Shown here: piece by piece, positions 25,558 through 34,007 of the stretch
How the letters are laid out: every line of letters starts with the position of its first letter
How positions within the stretch are numbered: the first letter of the stretch is position 1
Assembly: GCF_001654455.1 (NCBI RefSeq)
Contig: NZ_CP015772.1
Span: 3,596,001-3,660,000, forward strand
From: Niabella ginsenosidivorans
Lineage (GTDB): Bacteria; Bacteroidota; Bacteroidia; Chitinophagales; Chitinophagaceae
Direction: 5' to 3'
Length of the DNA stretch: 64,000 nt
Translations under genes and position numbers: made by a program
Notes under the pieces: generated by a model
What the model was told of the DNA's origin: nothing
The model's input: the letters and a program-made list of their open reading frames with translations, nothing else
Databases searched by the model: none

Positions 25558-27186
25558 ATGAAAAGACTTTATTTCTTGCTGATTGCTGTTTTTACTGTCC
25601 TCACAGGATCTGCACAAAACCCAGTAAAACGTCCAAAATTAGTGGTAGGCATCGTAGTAGATCAAATGCGCTGGGACTATTTATACCGGTATGCAGACCG
25701 GTATGGCAGCGGTGGCTTTAACCGGCTGCTGAAAGACGGATACTCCTGCGAAAATACTTTTATCAGTCACCTGCCCTCTTTCACAGCTGTAGGGCATACT
25801 ACTATCTTCACCGGTTCTGTTCCTGCAATACACGGTATTACAGGAAATGACTGGGTTGATGAGCTGACAGGCAGATCTGTTTATTGTACAGAAGATTCCA
25901 CGGTGCAGTCCGTAGGAAGCACTTCAAAAGCCGGAAAAATGTCGCCCAGGAATAACCTGGCCAGCACCATCACAGACGAGCTCAAACTGGCCACCAATTT
26001 CCGGTCAAAAGTTGTAGGCGTTTCATTAAAAGACAGAGCCTCTATTTTACCGGCCGGCCACGTGGCAGATGGCGCCTTCTGGTTTGATGATGAAAGCCGC
26101 CAGTTCATTACCAGCACCTGGTATATGAAAGAACTGCCCCAATGGGTGAACCGGTTCAACAGCAAAAAGGAGCCGGAGACACTTATTGCCCAACCCTGGA
26201 CAACACTTTATCCGGCAAATACCTATACGCAGAGCACAGCGGATGATGTGCCCTGGGAAGGAAAATTTAAAGGGGAGAAAACAACCGGCTTCCCGCACGA
26301 CCTGAGCGAAGTTTTTAAACAGGATCCTGATGTTATACGCAGCTCTCCTTACGGTAATACCCTGACGCTGGACTTTGCAAAAGCAGCAGTGGATGGTTAT
26401 CAGTTGGGGACAGGAGCCTTTACCGATTTTCTTACGATCAACTGTGCCTCTACTGACTATGTAGGTCATAAATATGGCCCTAACTCCATGGAAGTAGAAG
26501 ATGTATACCTGCGCCTGGATAAAGATCTGGAAACCTTTTTTAATTATCTGGATCAAAAAGTAGGTAAAGGCCAGTACCTGGTTTTCCTTACGGCTGATCA
26601 TGGCGCGGCACATGCCATCGGATTTATGCAGGCGCATAAAATCCCTGCCGATTTTTTTGAAAGCGGTAAAGTGGGCAAAGCCTTAAATGAAATGCTGAAA
26701 AACCAGTTTGGTGTAGATAAACTGGTTACTTCCGGCACCAACTACCAGATCCATTTTGATAATAAGTTGATTGAGCAGCGCAAGCTGGATTACGCAGGTA
26801 TAAAAAAAGCAACTGTTTCTTTTTTACAGAAGCAGGAAGGTGTGGAATTTGTGGCAGACCTGGATGAAATTGGCAGCGAATCCATTCCGGAACCCATTAA
26901 AACAATGATCATTAACGGATATAATTATAAACGTTCCGGTCCTATCCAGATTGTTTTAAACCCGGCATGGTTTGCGGGCAGTGCCGGCGGCACCGGTACT
27001 ACCCATGGCACCTGGAACCCGCACGATACGCATATTCCGTTGCTATGGTATGGCTGGGGCATTAAACCAGGGCAATTAACAAGAGAAGTGCATATGACCG
27101 ATATTGCCCCTACCATAGCCGCACTGTTGCACATCCAAAGGCCTAACGGATGCATCGGAAGCGTGATTCCTGAAATAGGACAGTGA
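25558..27186 (+). CDS. PafA-like alkaline phosphatase family protein
   Basis: About 542 residues from ATG 25555 or 25558. A signal peptide (MKRLYFLLIAVFTVLTGSAQ) is followed by the alkaline phosphatase superfamily core: VVGIVVDQMRWDYL (metal-binding Asp), SFTAVGHTTIFTG with the nucleophile Thr in the place used by Bacteroidota PafA, TADHGAAH and a late GTTHGTWNPHDTHIPLLWYG that supplies metal-binding His residues. It should hydrolyse phosphate monoesters in the periplasm and feed phosphate uptake; substrate range is inferred from the family. A possible terminator follows. Confidence 0.92.
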   Translation: MKRLYFLLIAVFTVLTGSAQNPVKRPKLVVGIVVDQMRWDYLYRYADRYGSGGFNRLLKDGYSCENTFISHLPSFTAVGHTTIFTGSVPAIHGITGNDWVDELTGRSVYCTEDSTVQSVGSTSKAGKMSPRNNLASTITDELKLATNFRSKVVGVSLKDRASILPAGHVADGAFWFDDESRQFITSTWYMKELPQWVNRFNSKKEPETLIAQPWTTLYPANTYTQSTADDVPWEGKFKGEKTTGFPHDLSEVFKQDPDVIRSSPYGNTLTLDFAKAAVDGYQLGTGAFTDFLTINCASTDYVGHKYGPNSMEVEDVYLRLDKDLETFFNYLDQKVGKGQYLVFLTADHGAAHAIGFMQAHKIPADFFESGKVGKALNEMLKNQFGVDKLVTSGTNYQIHFDNKLIEQRKLDYAGIKKATVSFLQKQEGVEFVADLDEIGSESIPEPIKTMIINGYNYKRSGPIQIVLNPAWFAGSAGGTGTTHGTWNPHDTHIPLLWYGWGIKPGQLTREVHMTDIAPTIAALLHIQRPNGCIGSVIPEIGQ

Positions 27187-27236
27187 TTTACTGCTCTTAC
27201 AGGCTGCTGTTGGCAGATTGAATGCAATATAACCAG

Positions 27237-27295
27237 GCCGGAAGATCCTGTATAGTCGGGCAATACCTGATCATTGAGCAGCTTCCGGCTTTTTG
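27237..27295 (+). terminator. Possible terminator after the PafA-like gene
   Basis: GCCGGAAG (27237-27244) and CTTCCGGC (27282-27289) pair exactly around a 37-nt loop and are followed by TTTTTG. The long loop makes it less certain. Confidence 0.45.
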
Positions 27296-27474
27296 TTTCC
27301 ACCGGAATCTTCAGGGGCTGCCAGAAAATGCGAGAGCGACGAGAATTACATATCCCTAACAACTTACAGGAGAACTTTTTGAAAATTTTAATGCTCCAGT
27401 CACATAAAAATTTTCCTTATGCCCGGGTCAGTAAATTAGGAGAGAGAACGAAATATGAAAGGTGAACGGGCTTG

Positions 27475-29337
27475 CTATTCTTTTGGGAGCTTTACAAAAA
27501 AACAACTACCCTTTTGGCCATCGCTTTCTACCCAGATACTGCCACCATGTGCTTCCACAATCTGCCGGGTTATCGACAGCCCCATGCCAAAAGACGGTTC
27601 CCCGGCCGTTCCGTGGCGTTTTGCACTGGTATGCAGATCAAATATCCGGTTCTTAATATCATCCGGCACTCCTATTCCTTCGTCCTTTACACCAATCAGC
27701 ACGCTGCCGGCGCTATCTTCCAAATCAATATGAATAACCGCACCCGCAGGGCTGAACTTAATAGCATTGGAAATAAGATTGCTGGCAACACGCCACAGTT
27801 TCTGCCTGTCGGCCTTTATCATAACTGGTGCAGCCTGAAGATGTATTTCCAGCCCTTTTTCCCTGGCTTTGCTCATATACAAAGCCACACAATGATGCAG
27901 CAAATCTCCTATATCTACCGGCTCTTTTTTAAGCGCCCCCGGTTTGGTATTAAGCGCCAGTATGTCATCTGTCAGATCCAGCAGGTTCTGGCTGGAATCT
28001 TTTACAAGCTCAAACATCTCAGCATCTTCGGCTGTCCTTTGGGGTTCTGTTAACAGCAATCCGGCAATAGCATTGATACCACTTATCGGCCCCCGGAGAT
28101 CATGCACTATTACCTTCATCATCTTCGCATTTTCTGCATTACTCTGCTCCAGTACTTTCAAAGTTTCCTGCAGGGTATCATTCTGTGCAGTTACCAGCCT
28201 GTTTAGCTTACGGGTCCTTTCCAGATTCTTTTTTATAATGATGGTAAAAACAAGTCCTGCAATACTTAAAAGCAGCATTCCGGCAATCAGCCATCGCTGA
28301 TAGGTGTCCCGGGCACTTACAGCTTCCAGTTGCTCTTCCTTTATAGCGTAATCAACATAATCTACAGAAGATGCCGCATTCATATTCTTTTCATCCTTAA
28401 GCGCGCGGATATATTGCTCTGCAAAATAGCGGTATTCTTCCGGTTTTTTGCTGCTCAGGTAGCAGTTATAAAGCTTTTCTGCCAAAACCTCTTTATAAAA
28501 GGTATAGCCACTTTTCTGCACAATATCCAGCCCCATCTGGTAATAACGGACAGCCTGTGCTATATCAGTACCTGTCAGGTAATCGCCCATGGTAATGATC
28601 ATATCCAGGCTGGCAAAATACAGTTGCCGCTGCTGTGCGCTGTCAATAGTTTGTGCCAGCAGTTGCAGCCCCTCCTGCCGCCGGCCCTCTTCAATAAGCC
28701 GGCTGGCCATAATTTGATGGATGACCAGGAGCGAACGCTGATCCTTATATCTTAAAGCTATTTCTTGTGCTTTACGGCTATAATAAGCAATAGAATCGCC
28801 GCTTAACGACGCTGAATAAGCCAGAAGATAGTTACAGATCAGCAGCGACATAATGGAATCTTTTTGCAGGTGCGCACCTGTATGAAATGCCGCATTAAAA
28901 TATTTCCGGGTTCGCCGCTCTTTTCCCATATAATGATAAAGGCTGCCGATATTCATCAGCACCTGCACCTGATTAGAGGTGTCCCGGATGGCTTTATACA
29001 GCTTGAACGCTTTATTATAATAATAGATCGCCAATGCCGAGTATCCCTTAACATCGTATACCACACCAATATTGGTCAATGCATCTGCTTCTCCTTTCTG
29101 ATAGTCATGCCGGGCTGCAATGGCACGGGCCTTGCGGGTATAAAAGAAAGTGCTGTCAATATTTTTTTCATACATAAGAAAACCCAGGCGGTTCAGCAGA
29201 TCAGTAAGATGTAAACTATCCTTTACAGTTTGCAGATCGGCTCTAATACCTGTAATTTCCGCGGTTTGTGCCTGAACGGATATATATATATTAAGGGCAA
29301 TGCTGTAAAGAACAATAACGTAAATGCGTTTTATCAT
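27475..29337 (-). CDS. TPR-containing membrane sensor histidine kinase
   Basis: A 620-residue kinase: signal peptide or anchor (1-24), a periplasmic region of TPR-like helical repeats (about 40-320; ALTNIGVVYDVKGYSALAIY is a clear unit), one membrane helix (about 350-368), a short coiled coil, HisKA with the phospho-acceptor H412 in VIVHDLRGPISG, and HATPase_c with N-box NLISNAIKFSP, G1 DEGIGVP and G2 GMGLSITRQIVEAHGG. No response regulator gene lies nearby, so it is an orphan and its target is unknown. A -7 element TAAATTTG is seen at 29369-29376 on the minus strand. Confidence 0.92.
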   Translation of the reverse strand: MIKRIYVIVLYSIALNIYISVQAQTAEITGIRADLQTVKDSLHLTDLLNRLGFLMYEKNIDSTFFYTRKARAIAARHDYQKGEADALTNIGVVYDVKGYSALAIYYYNKAFKLYKAIRDTSNQVQVLMNIGSLYHYMGKERRTRKYFNAAFHTGAHLQKDSIMSLLICNYLLAYSASLSGDSIAYYSRKAQEIALRYKDQRSLLVIHQIMASRLIEEGRRQEGLQLLAQTIDSAQQRQLYFASLDMIITMGDYLTGTDIAQAVRYYQMGLDIVQKSGYTFYKEVLAEKLYNCYLSSKKPEEYRYFAEQYIRALKDEKNMNAASSVDYVDYAIKEEQLEAVSARDTYQRWLIAGMLLLSIAGLVFTIIIKKNLERTRKLNRLVTAQNDTLQETLKVLEQSNAENAKMMKVIVHDLRGPISGINAIAGLLLTEPQRTAEDAEMFELVKDSSQNLLDLTDDILALNTKPGALKKEPVDIGDLLHHCVALYMSKAREKGLEIHLQAAPVMIKADRQKLWRVASNLISNAIKFSPAGAVIHIDLEDSAGSVLIGVKDEGIGVPDDIKNRIFDLHTSAKRHGTAGEPSFGMGLSITRQIVEAHGGSIWVESDGQKGSCFFVKLPKE

Positions 29338-29575
29338 ATCTGATGTGCTGCTTAATGGGCTGTTGCTCCAAATTTAGTTAATTTATTTGCTCAGCTGATT
29401 TATATTCACAGGCGCTGCATTTCCCTGCCAATACCGTTGCCTTTCTGAACAGCGCAGCTGTATTATCTCAGTTCCTGTAAGAGTCTATCTGCTGCTTGAT
29501 CAGGAACAAGAAAACCATTTTATTAAGCGATATATAATTAAGAAAGTTATTTTAGTAGATCAAAAAATAAACAGC

Positions 29576-29836
29576 ATGGAACTGATCCGGCAATTTGAAG
29601 CAGCGGTAGCGGCCAGCAAAACGCTTACTCAAAAACCATCTAACGATCTCTTACTGCAATTATATGCGCTTTACAAGCAGGCTACAGAAGGCGATGTGGC
29701 CCCGGAAGCCCCTGCAAATCCTTTTGATCTTGTAGCAAAGGCAAAATACAATGCCCGGGAAACCATAAAAGGTAAAAGCAAAGAAGCTGCCATGCAGGAG
29801 TATATTGACCTGGTCAACAAATTAAAAACGGCTTAA
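29576..29836 (+). CDS. Acyl-CoA-binding protein (ACBP)
   Basis: An 86-residue four-helix protein that carries medium- and long-chain acyl-CoA in the cytoplasm. Family text is clear: KPSNDLLLQLYALYKQATEGD and KEAAMQEYIDLVNKLK. The highly conserved K(W/Y).AW of helix 3 reads KYNAR here, Arg replacing Trp, a change of one base (TGG to CGG) at a position that contacts the ligand. The gene is convergent with the DinB gene and their ends overlap by 4 bp. Confidence 0.88.
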   Translation: MELIRQFEAAVAASKTLTQKPSNDLLLQLYALYKQATEGDVAPEAPANPFDLVAKAKYNARETIKGKSKEAAMQEYIDLVNKLKTA

Positions 29837-30348
29837 CTTCTGCCTTTCAGCACTGCCGTGGTTACCAGCAATTGCCCGGTGTGCCGCATGGTATGCTCTG
29901 CCGCATGAAAGCATAAGCCTATTACCGTAGAAGGTAGCCCCGCCCGGCCCACTTTCCGGGCCTCTGTTAATACAGCTTCAGGAAAGTTTTTATACCGGCT
30001 GATGGTCTGATCAATGGCTGCAACTGCATTTTCCAGTAATTGTTTTAATGACAAAGGCTGTACTGCTATTTCACTTTTAAGCGTTTCCAGCTGTTGTTTC
30101 GTAAGTGCGTTGCCTTCAGCATAGGTCAGCAGGCGGTCCAGAAACCCTGCAATGTGTTTTAAATGAAAGCCCACAGAAGCCACACCTGCCGGTCGTTCCC
30201 AAAGCAGTGCATCAGGAAAACCGTTAAGTAATCCCTGCAGTTCTTCCTTGGCCTGCAGTAGCGCATCTGCCGCAGGCTGTAACTGCAATGCCAAACCGGG
30301 TATCTTTTCTCCACGTAACCAGACTTCCGTTTGCGTTTTCATAAACAT
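29833..30348 (-). CDS. DinB family protein
   Basis: A 171-residue four-helix bundle (ATG at 30348 or 30342). DinB/YfiT proteins bind a metal through three His residues; here HLKHIAGFLDRLL supplies the first and FHAAEHTMRHTGQLL the other two. Family members include bacillithiol and mycothiol S-transferases, but most have no known reaction. It lies downstream of the rpsL-rpsG pair, separated by a terminator, and so is likely a separate unit. Confidence 0.88.
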   Translation of the reverse strand: MFMKTQTEVWLRGEKIPGLALQLQPAADALLQAKEELQGLLNGFPDALLWERPAGVASVGFHLKHIAGFLDRLLTYAEGNALTKQQLETLKSEIAVQPLSLKQLLENAVAAIDQTISRYKNFPEAVLTEARKVGRAGLPSTVIGLCFHAAEHTMRHTGQLLVTTAVLKGRS

Positions 30349-30361
30349 TTTTAACTAAGGT

Positions 30362-30410
30362 ACACAAAAACAGAAAACCCGTTCGGGCAATTACCAGAAC
30401 GGGTGTCTTT
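30362..30410 (-). terminator. Terminator after rpsG
   Basis: ACCCGTTC (30377-30384) pairs with GAACGGGT (30397-30404) around a 12-nt loop. On the minus strand the stem is followed by TTTTCTGTTTTTG. Confidence 0.8.
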
Positions 30411-30439
30411 TATTTTAATAACTCTTATCCAGTAGTGTG

Positions 30440-30907
30440 TTATACCCTGAAGTGAGCAAACGCCTTGTTGGCTTCTGCCATACGGTGGGTATCTTCTTTC
30501 TTTTTAAAAGCAGCGCCTTCCCCTTTGCTGGCGGCTACAATTTCGTTAGCCAGTTTATCTGCCATGCTGCGGCCATTTCTTTCACGACTGTAACGGATCA
30601 GCCATTTAATGCTCAGGGAAATTTTACGATCCGGGCGCACTTCAGAAGGGATCTGAAAGGTGGCACCTCCAATACGGCGGCTGCGTACTTCAACCGCTGG
30701 TGTCACATTGGCCAGTGCTTTTTTCCAGATCTCATATCCATCTTCATTGGTTTGTTTCGCTACCTTATCAATTGCATCGTAAAAAATGGTGAATGCGCCA
30801 CTTTTCTTACCTTCCCACATCAGGTTGTTTACAAAACGGGTAACCAATTTATCATTGAACTTAGGATCCGGTGCTAACGGAAGTTTCTTGGCTTGTGCTT
30901 TACGCAT
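30440..30907 (-). CDS. rpsG: 30S ribosomal protein S7
   Basis: A 155-residue primary-binding protein of the 30S head; it nucleates assembly on 16S rRNA. Family blocks seen are [61 protein letters not shown] and [15 protein letters not shown]. It follows rpsL by 82 bp as in the conserved str operon, but fusA and tufA, which usually come next, are absent: a terminator follows at once. A palindrome (30945-30960) lies in the rpsL-rpsG gap. Confidence 0.98.
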   Translation of the reverse strand: MRKAQAKKLPLAPDPKFNDKLVTRFVNNLMWEGKKSGAFTIFYDAIDKVAKQTNEDGYEIWKKALANVTPAVEVRSRRIGGATFQIPSEVRPDRKISLSIKWLIRYSRERNGRSMADKLANEIVAASKGEGAAFKKKEDTHRMAEANKAFAHFRV

Positions 30908-30944
30908 TATCTTAAAATTTTATCTTATTTTTTCTAAGTCTGAT

Positions 30945-30960
30945 TCCGATAGCTATCGGA
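30945..30960. repeat. 16-bp perfect palindrome between rpsL and rpsG
   Basis: TCCGATAGCTATCGGA is fully self-complementary. The core CCGATA..TATCGG recurs in the ilvE leader at 32704-32717. Confidence 0.75.
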
Positions 30961-30989
30961 GCTACCAGCGACTGATATTTTACCGCTAA

Positions 30990-31364
30990 TTATTTCTTAG
31001 CTTTTTTAGTTCCGTATTTAGAGCGGCTTTGTTTACGGTCTTTTACGCCCGCAGTATCCAGGCTGCCGCGTACAATATGATAACGTACACCCGGTAAATC
31101 TTTTACACGCCCTCCTCTGATCAAAACGATCGAGTGCTCCTGCAGGTTATGACCTTCACCCGGAATATAAGCGATCACCTCTATCTTGTTGGTAAGGCGC
31201 ACTTTAGCCACTTTACGCAATGCAGAGTTAGGCTTTTTGGGAGTTGTAGTATATACACGGGTACAAACACCACGGCGCTGCGGACATTGATCCAGTGCCC
31301 TGGATTTGCTTTTTGCCCTAATGATTTCTCTTCCTTTTCGAACTAACTGATTAATAGTAGGCAT
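30990..31364 (-). CDS. rpsL: 30S ribosomal protein S12
   Basis: A 124-residue protein of the decoding centre. The text [38 protein letters not shown] and [28 protein letters not shown] is canonical. The streptomycin-related Lys residues (K43 here and the Lys of GGRVKDLP) are wild type, so no rpsL resistance mutation is present. It is the first gene of an rpsL-rpsG unit with a well-formed Bacteroidota promoter. Confidence 0.98.
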   Translation of the reverse strand: MPTINQLVRKGREIIRAKSKSRALDQCPQRRGVCTRVYTTTPKKPNSALRKVAKVRLTNKIEVIAYIPGEGHNLQEHSIVLIRGGRVKDLPGVRYHIVRGSLDTAGVKDRKQSRSKYGTKKAKK

Positions 31365-31386
31365 TCTTTTAATGCTTTAAATTTTG

Positions 31387-31402
31387 TCCCGATTTTTCGG
31401 GA
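31387..31402 (-). promoter_or_regulatory. Hairpin at the predicted 5' end of the rpsL mRNA
   Basis: TCCCGA-TTTT-TCGGGA forms a 6-bp stem just after the -7 box, near the predicted transcription start. It could stabilise the mRNA end; a regulatory role is only a guess. Confidence 0.45.
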
Positions 31403-31404
31403 GG

Positions 31405-31435
31405 CAAAGGTAGTATTTGTATCGGAACTTTCAAA
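31405..31435 (-). promoter_or_regulatory. rpsL: Promoter of rpsL-rpsG (TTTG-N19-TACCTTTG)
   Basis: On the minus strand TTTG (31435-31432) and TACCTTTG (31412-31405) are 19 bp apart, an exact match to the Bacteroidota -33/-7 consensus. The rpsL ATG follows about 40 bp downstream. Confidence 0.85.
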
Positions 31436-31568
31436 AATAATTCTCACTTTTTCTGCTGCCTCTTTATTCCGGCATCCCGGCTGCAGGAACACTGCTCAGC
31501 CTGGTTACGTCGCACTTTTCAGCTTGCATATCACTAATCTGTTGTATATCATATTTTTGCGACTAAAA

Positions 31569-31606
31569 TAAAAAGAACCCGGACAAAGCCCGGCTCTTTT
31601 CCGTGT
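31569..31606 (-). terminator. Terminator after ilvE
   Basis: On the minus strand AAGAGCCGG-GCTTTGT-CCGGGTTCTTTTT forms a stem with one bulged G followed by a T-rich tail, 15 bp past the ilvE stop. Confidence 0.75.
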
Positions 31607-31620
31607 CTTTTTTAATTCCT

Positions 31621-32685
31621 CTATACTTTTTCCAGCCATCCGTAAGGATCACCGTGTTTATTCTCCTTGTAATCCAGCAGGTATTTTTTCATTTCTGCTG
31701 AAATGGTCATGCTGTCCACGTCAAATTCCATTACAAAATCCTTGTACTTCAGCTCTTTTACATGGGAAATGGTAGCTGCTGTTCCGCATCCGAATACCTC
31801 TTTCAGGGCACCGGCTTTATAAGCATCCATCAGTTCATCAATAGATACTTTGCGTTCTTCTACCTTGAAACCCTGATCACGGAACCGTTCAAGCAGGCTT
31901 AAACGGGTAATACCACTTAAAATGGTGCCGTCCGTGAGGTCCGGTGTTACCACTGTATCCCCTATGATGAACATGATGTTCATGGCTCCCACCTCCTGTA
32001 CATATTTGTGCTCCAGCGCATCCATCCACAACACCTGGTCATACCCCTGTTTTTTTGCTTCTGCGGAAGATAATAAGGAGGCTGCGTAATTGCCGCCTGT
32101 TTTTGCAAAACCGGTTCCGCCGGGAGCTGCACGGGTGTATTTTTCTTCTACATAGATACGTGCAGGCGCGGAAAAGTAAGATCCCGCGGGGCCTGTAATG
32201 ATCAGAAATTTATAAGAAGAGGATTCTTTTACCCCCAGGGTTTCTTCGGTTGCAAAAAGAAACGGGCGGATGTAAAGGGACTCGTCGTATCCGGAAGGAA
32301 TGAAATCCTTATCCAGCTCGATCAGTTGCTTCATCCCATCAATAAAAATCTCCTCAGGGATCTGCGGCATGGCCAGGCGTTCAGCTGAACGGTTCATCCG
32401 TTTCCAGTTTTCATGCGGCCGGAAAATATGAATATTCCCTTGTTCATCTTTATGCGCCTTCTGTCCCTCAAAAATAGTCTGGGAATAATGCAGTACGGAA
32501 AGTGCAGGTAGAAAGCCGAGCGCCTCATAAGGACGGATATTCACATTTGTCCATTTTCCGTCAACATAATCTGCCTCCAGCATGTGATCAGAAAAATACT
32601 TACCAAAACCCAGGTGATTGAAATCCACCTTGTCCAGCTTACTTTTACCGGTTTTCGTAACCGGTATACTCATTGCTTCCACCAT
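31621..32685 (-). CDS. ilvE: IlvE, branched-chain amino acid aminotransferase
   Basis: A 354-residue fold-type IV PLP enzyme that swaps the amino group between glutamate and Leu, Ile or Val. It belongs to the long, eukaryote-like class: HYSQTIFEGQKAH, RPHENWKRMNRSAERL, and the PLP lysine K195 in GFAKTGGNYAASL. EVGAMNIMF and TISHVKEL follow. Start ATG 32685 is used, with a second ATG four codons in. It is divergent from the next gene; the 79-bp gap holds a palindrome (32704-32717). No other ilv or leu gene is in the window. Confidence 0.96.
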   Translation of the reverse strand: MVEAMSIPVTKTGKSKLDKVDFNHLGFGKYFSDHMLEADYVDGKWTNVNIRPYEALGFLPALSVLHYSQTIFEGQKAHKDEQGNIHIFRPHENWKRMNRSAERLAMPQIPEEIFIDGMKQLIELDKDFIPSGYDESLYIRPFLFATEETLGVKESSSYKFLIITGPAGSYFSAPARIYVEEKYTRAAPGGTGFAKTGGNYAASLLSSAEAKKQGYDQVLWMDALEHKYVQEVGAMNIMFIIGDTVVTPDLTDGTILSGITRLSLLERFRDQGFKVEERKVSIDELMDAYKAGALKEVFGCGTAATISHVKELKYKDFVMEFDVDSMTISAEMKKYLLDYKENKHGDPYGWLEKV

Positions 32686-32703
32686 AAAATATTATTTTTG
32701 ATG

Positions 32704-32717
32704 CCGATACCTATCGG
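32704..32717. repeat. Palindrome CCGATACCTATCGG in the ilvE leader
   Basis: CCGATA and TATCGG are exact inverted repeats with a 2-bp centre, 19 bp upstream of the ilvE ATG. The same arms occur in the rpsL-rpsG gap. Confidence 0.7.
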
Positions 32718-32764
32718 AACTGGAGCGAAGTTACGAACCACGTCGTTAGGAAAAAAAGAAACGT

Positions 32765-33331
32765 ATGAGTTTAAATAAAATTGATCTGCCGCCCCGGCTG
32801 ATTGCCCAACTGTACCCCAGGTCATTAATGCCGGATAACAGCATAACCGTTGCTGCCGAAATTGTTGCGGAAGCCCCGGACATTGAGACGGCCTCAAAGC
32901 AGCCACCCGTGGAGGAGAGCTCCGGCACCGGTACAACCACCGAATGGAAATCGCTGGGGGGCAACCAGAAAAATATTATGGTAATAGTGGATTACACGAC
33001 CGACCTGCATTTACCGGACCCGGCCTTTACCTTTTTATCGCAGATCCTGAACGCCTGCAAACTGGGCCCGAACGATGTAGTGATCATTAACCGCAATAAT
33101 TATCCGCATACGCCCTATGAACAACTGCTGGATCATTTCACCGGCAAGGTGGTATTGCTGTTCGGCACAACTGCAGCAGCCTTTGGGTTCCCCTTTGAAA
33201 TTCCGCCTTACCAGGTACAAACCTTTGCAGGCTACACGGTGATGCATGCCCCCGCCCTTGATGCGTTAAAAGACGACAAACCTGCTAAAACCCAGCTCTG
33301 GAGCAGCTTTAAAAAGATATTCAATTTATGA
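32765..33331 (+). CDS. Conserved hypothetical protein coupled to rdgB
   Basis: A 188-residue protein I cannot assign. Residues 1-60 look flexible (Pro, Ser, Thr, Glu rich). Residues about 65-185 look like one alpha/beta domain: NIMVIVDYTTDLHLP, FTFLSQILNACKLGPNDVVIIN, GKVVLLFGTTAAAFGFPFEIP and MHAPALDALKDD. The order of strand and helix, and the phrase ILNACKL..NDVVIIN, recall uncharacterised Bacteroidota proteins found beside replication or nucleotide genes, with a loose likeness to the DNA polymerase III psi fold that I could not test. The stop overlaps the rdgB start (ATGA), so translation is coupled. Confidence 0.7.
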   Translation: MSLNKIDLPPRLIAQLYPRSLMPDNSITVAAEIVAEAPDIETASKQPPVEESSGTGTTTEWKSLGGNQKNIMVIVDYTTDLHLPDPAFTFLSQILNACKLGPNDVVIINRNNYPHTPYEQLLDHFTGKVVLLFGTTAAAFGFPFEIPPYQVQTFAGYTVMHAPALDALKDDKPAKTQLWSSFKKIFNL

Positions 33332-33924
33332 TTACGCTCATTTTTGCCACCAATAACGACAACAAGGTACAGGAGATCCGCCAGGCACTGCCGGAAGGAT
33401 TTGCTATCATCAGCCTGAAAGAAGCAGGGATCCTGAAAGATATACCGGAGCCCCACGCCACGCTGGAAGAAAATGCTACCGAAAAAGCAACAGTCATCTA
33501 TCAGATGACCGGTAAAAATTGTTTCAGCGAGGACAGCGGTCTCGAAGTAGCCGCCTTAAACGGCGCCCCTGGCGTAAAAAGCGCCCGTTTTGCGGACGGA
33601 GAACCGCAATACAGCTCCAATATGGATAAACTATTGCAGCTTTTGAAAGGTAAAGAACAGCGGGACGCACGGTTTAAAACAGTTATATCATTGATTATCA
33701 ATGGAAAAGAGCAGCAGTTTGAAGGTGTTTGCCCTGGCAGGATCACAGAAGCGCCATCAGGGACCAACGGGTTTGGCTATGATCCGGTGTTCATACCGGA
33801 TGGAAGCAATAAGACCTTCGGACAAATGTCGTTAGAAGAAAAACAGGAATTTAGTCACCGGAAGAAGGCAGTTAAAAAACTGGTGGTATATTTGACGAGG
33901 TTTGCAGACAGTGAACATGTTTAA
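33328..33924 (+). CDS. rdgB: RdgB/HAM1, non-canonical purine NTP pyrophosphatase
   Basis: A 198-residue enzyme that removes dITP, ITP and XTP from the nucleotide pool. Family text: IFATNNDNKVQEIR with the T.N..K motif, FSEDSGLEVAALNGAPGVKSARFA, GRITEAPSGTNGFGYDPVFIP and FGQMSLEEKQEFSHRKKA. Its ATG lies inside the stop of the preceding unknown gene (4-bp overlap). Length and ends fit the family. Confidence 0.95.
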   Translation: MITLIFATNNDNKVQEIRQALPEGFAIISLKEAGILKDIPEPHATLEENATEKATVIYQMTGKNCFSEDSGLEVAALNGAPGVKSARFADGEPQYSSNMDKLLQLLKGKEQRDARFKTVISLIINGKEQQFEGVCPGRITEAPSGTNGFGYDPVFIPDGSNKTFGQMSLEEKQEFSHRKKAVKKLVVYLTRFADSEHV

Positions 33925-34007
33925 ATTGAACCATTAACAAGGGAAATTTCCCGTCAATTCATTAACCTGTCAACTAAAACCAGTCACTTTTAAAAAAAAT
34001 TAAAAAT

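Noticed and set aside
26047-26637. 196-codon open frame opposite the PafA-like gene
   Set aside because: Antisense to a clear enzyme with catalytic motifs; the translated product is basic and featureless.
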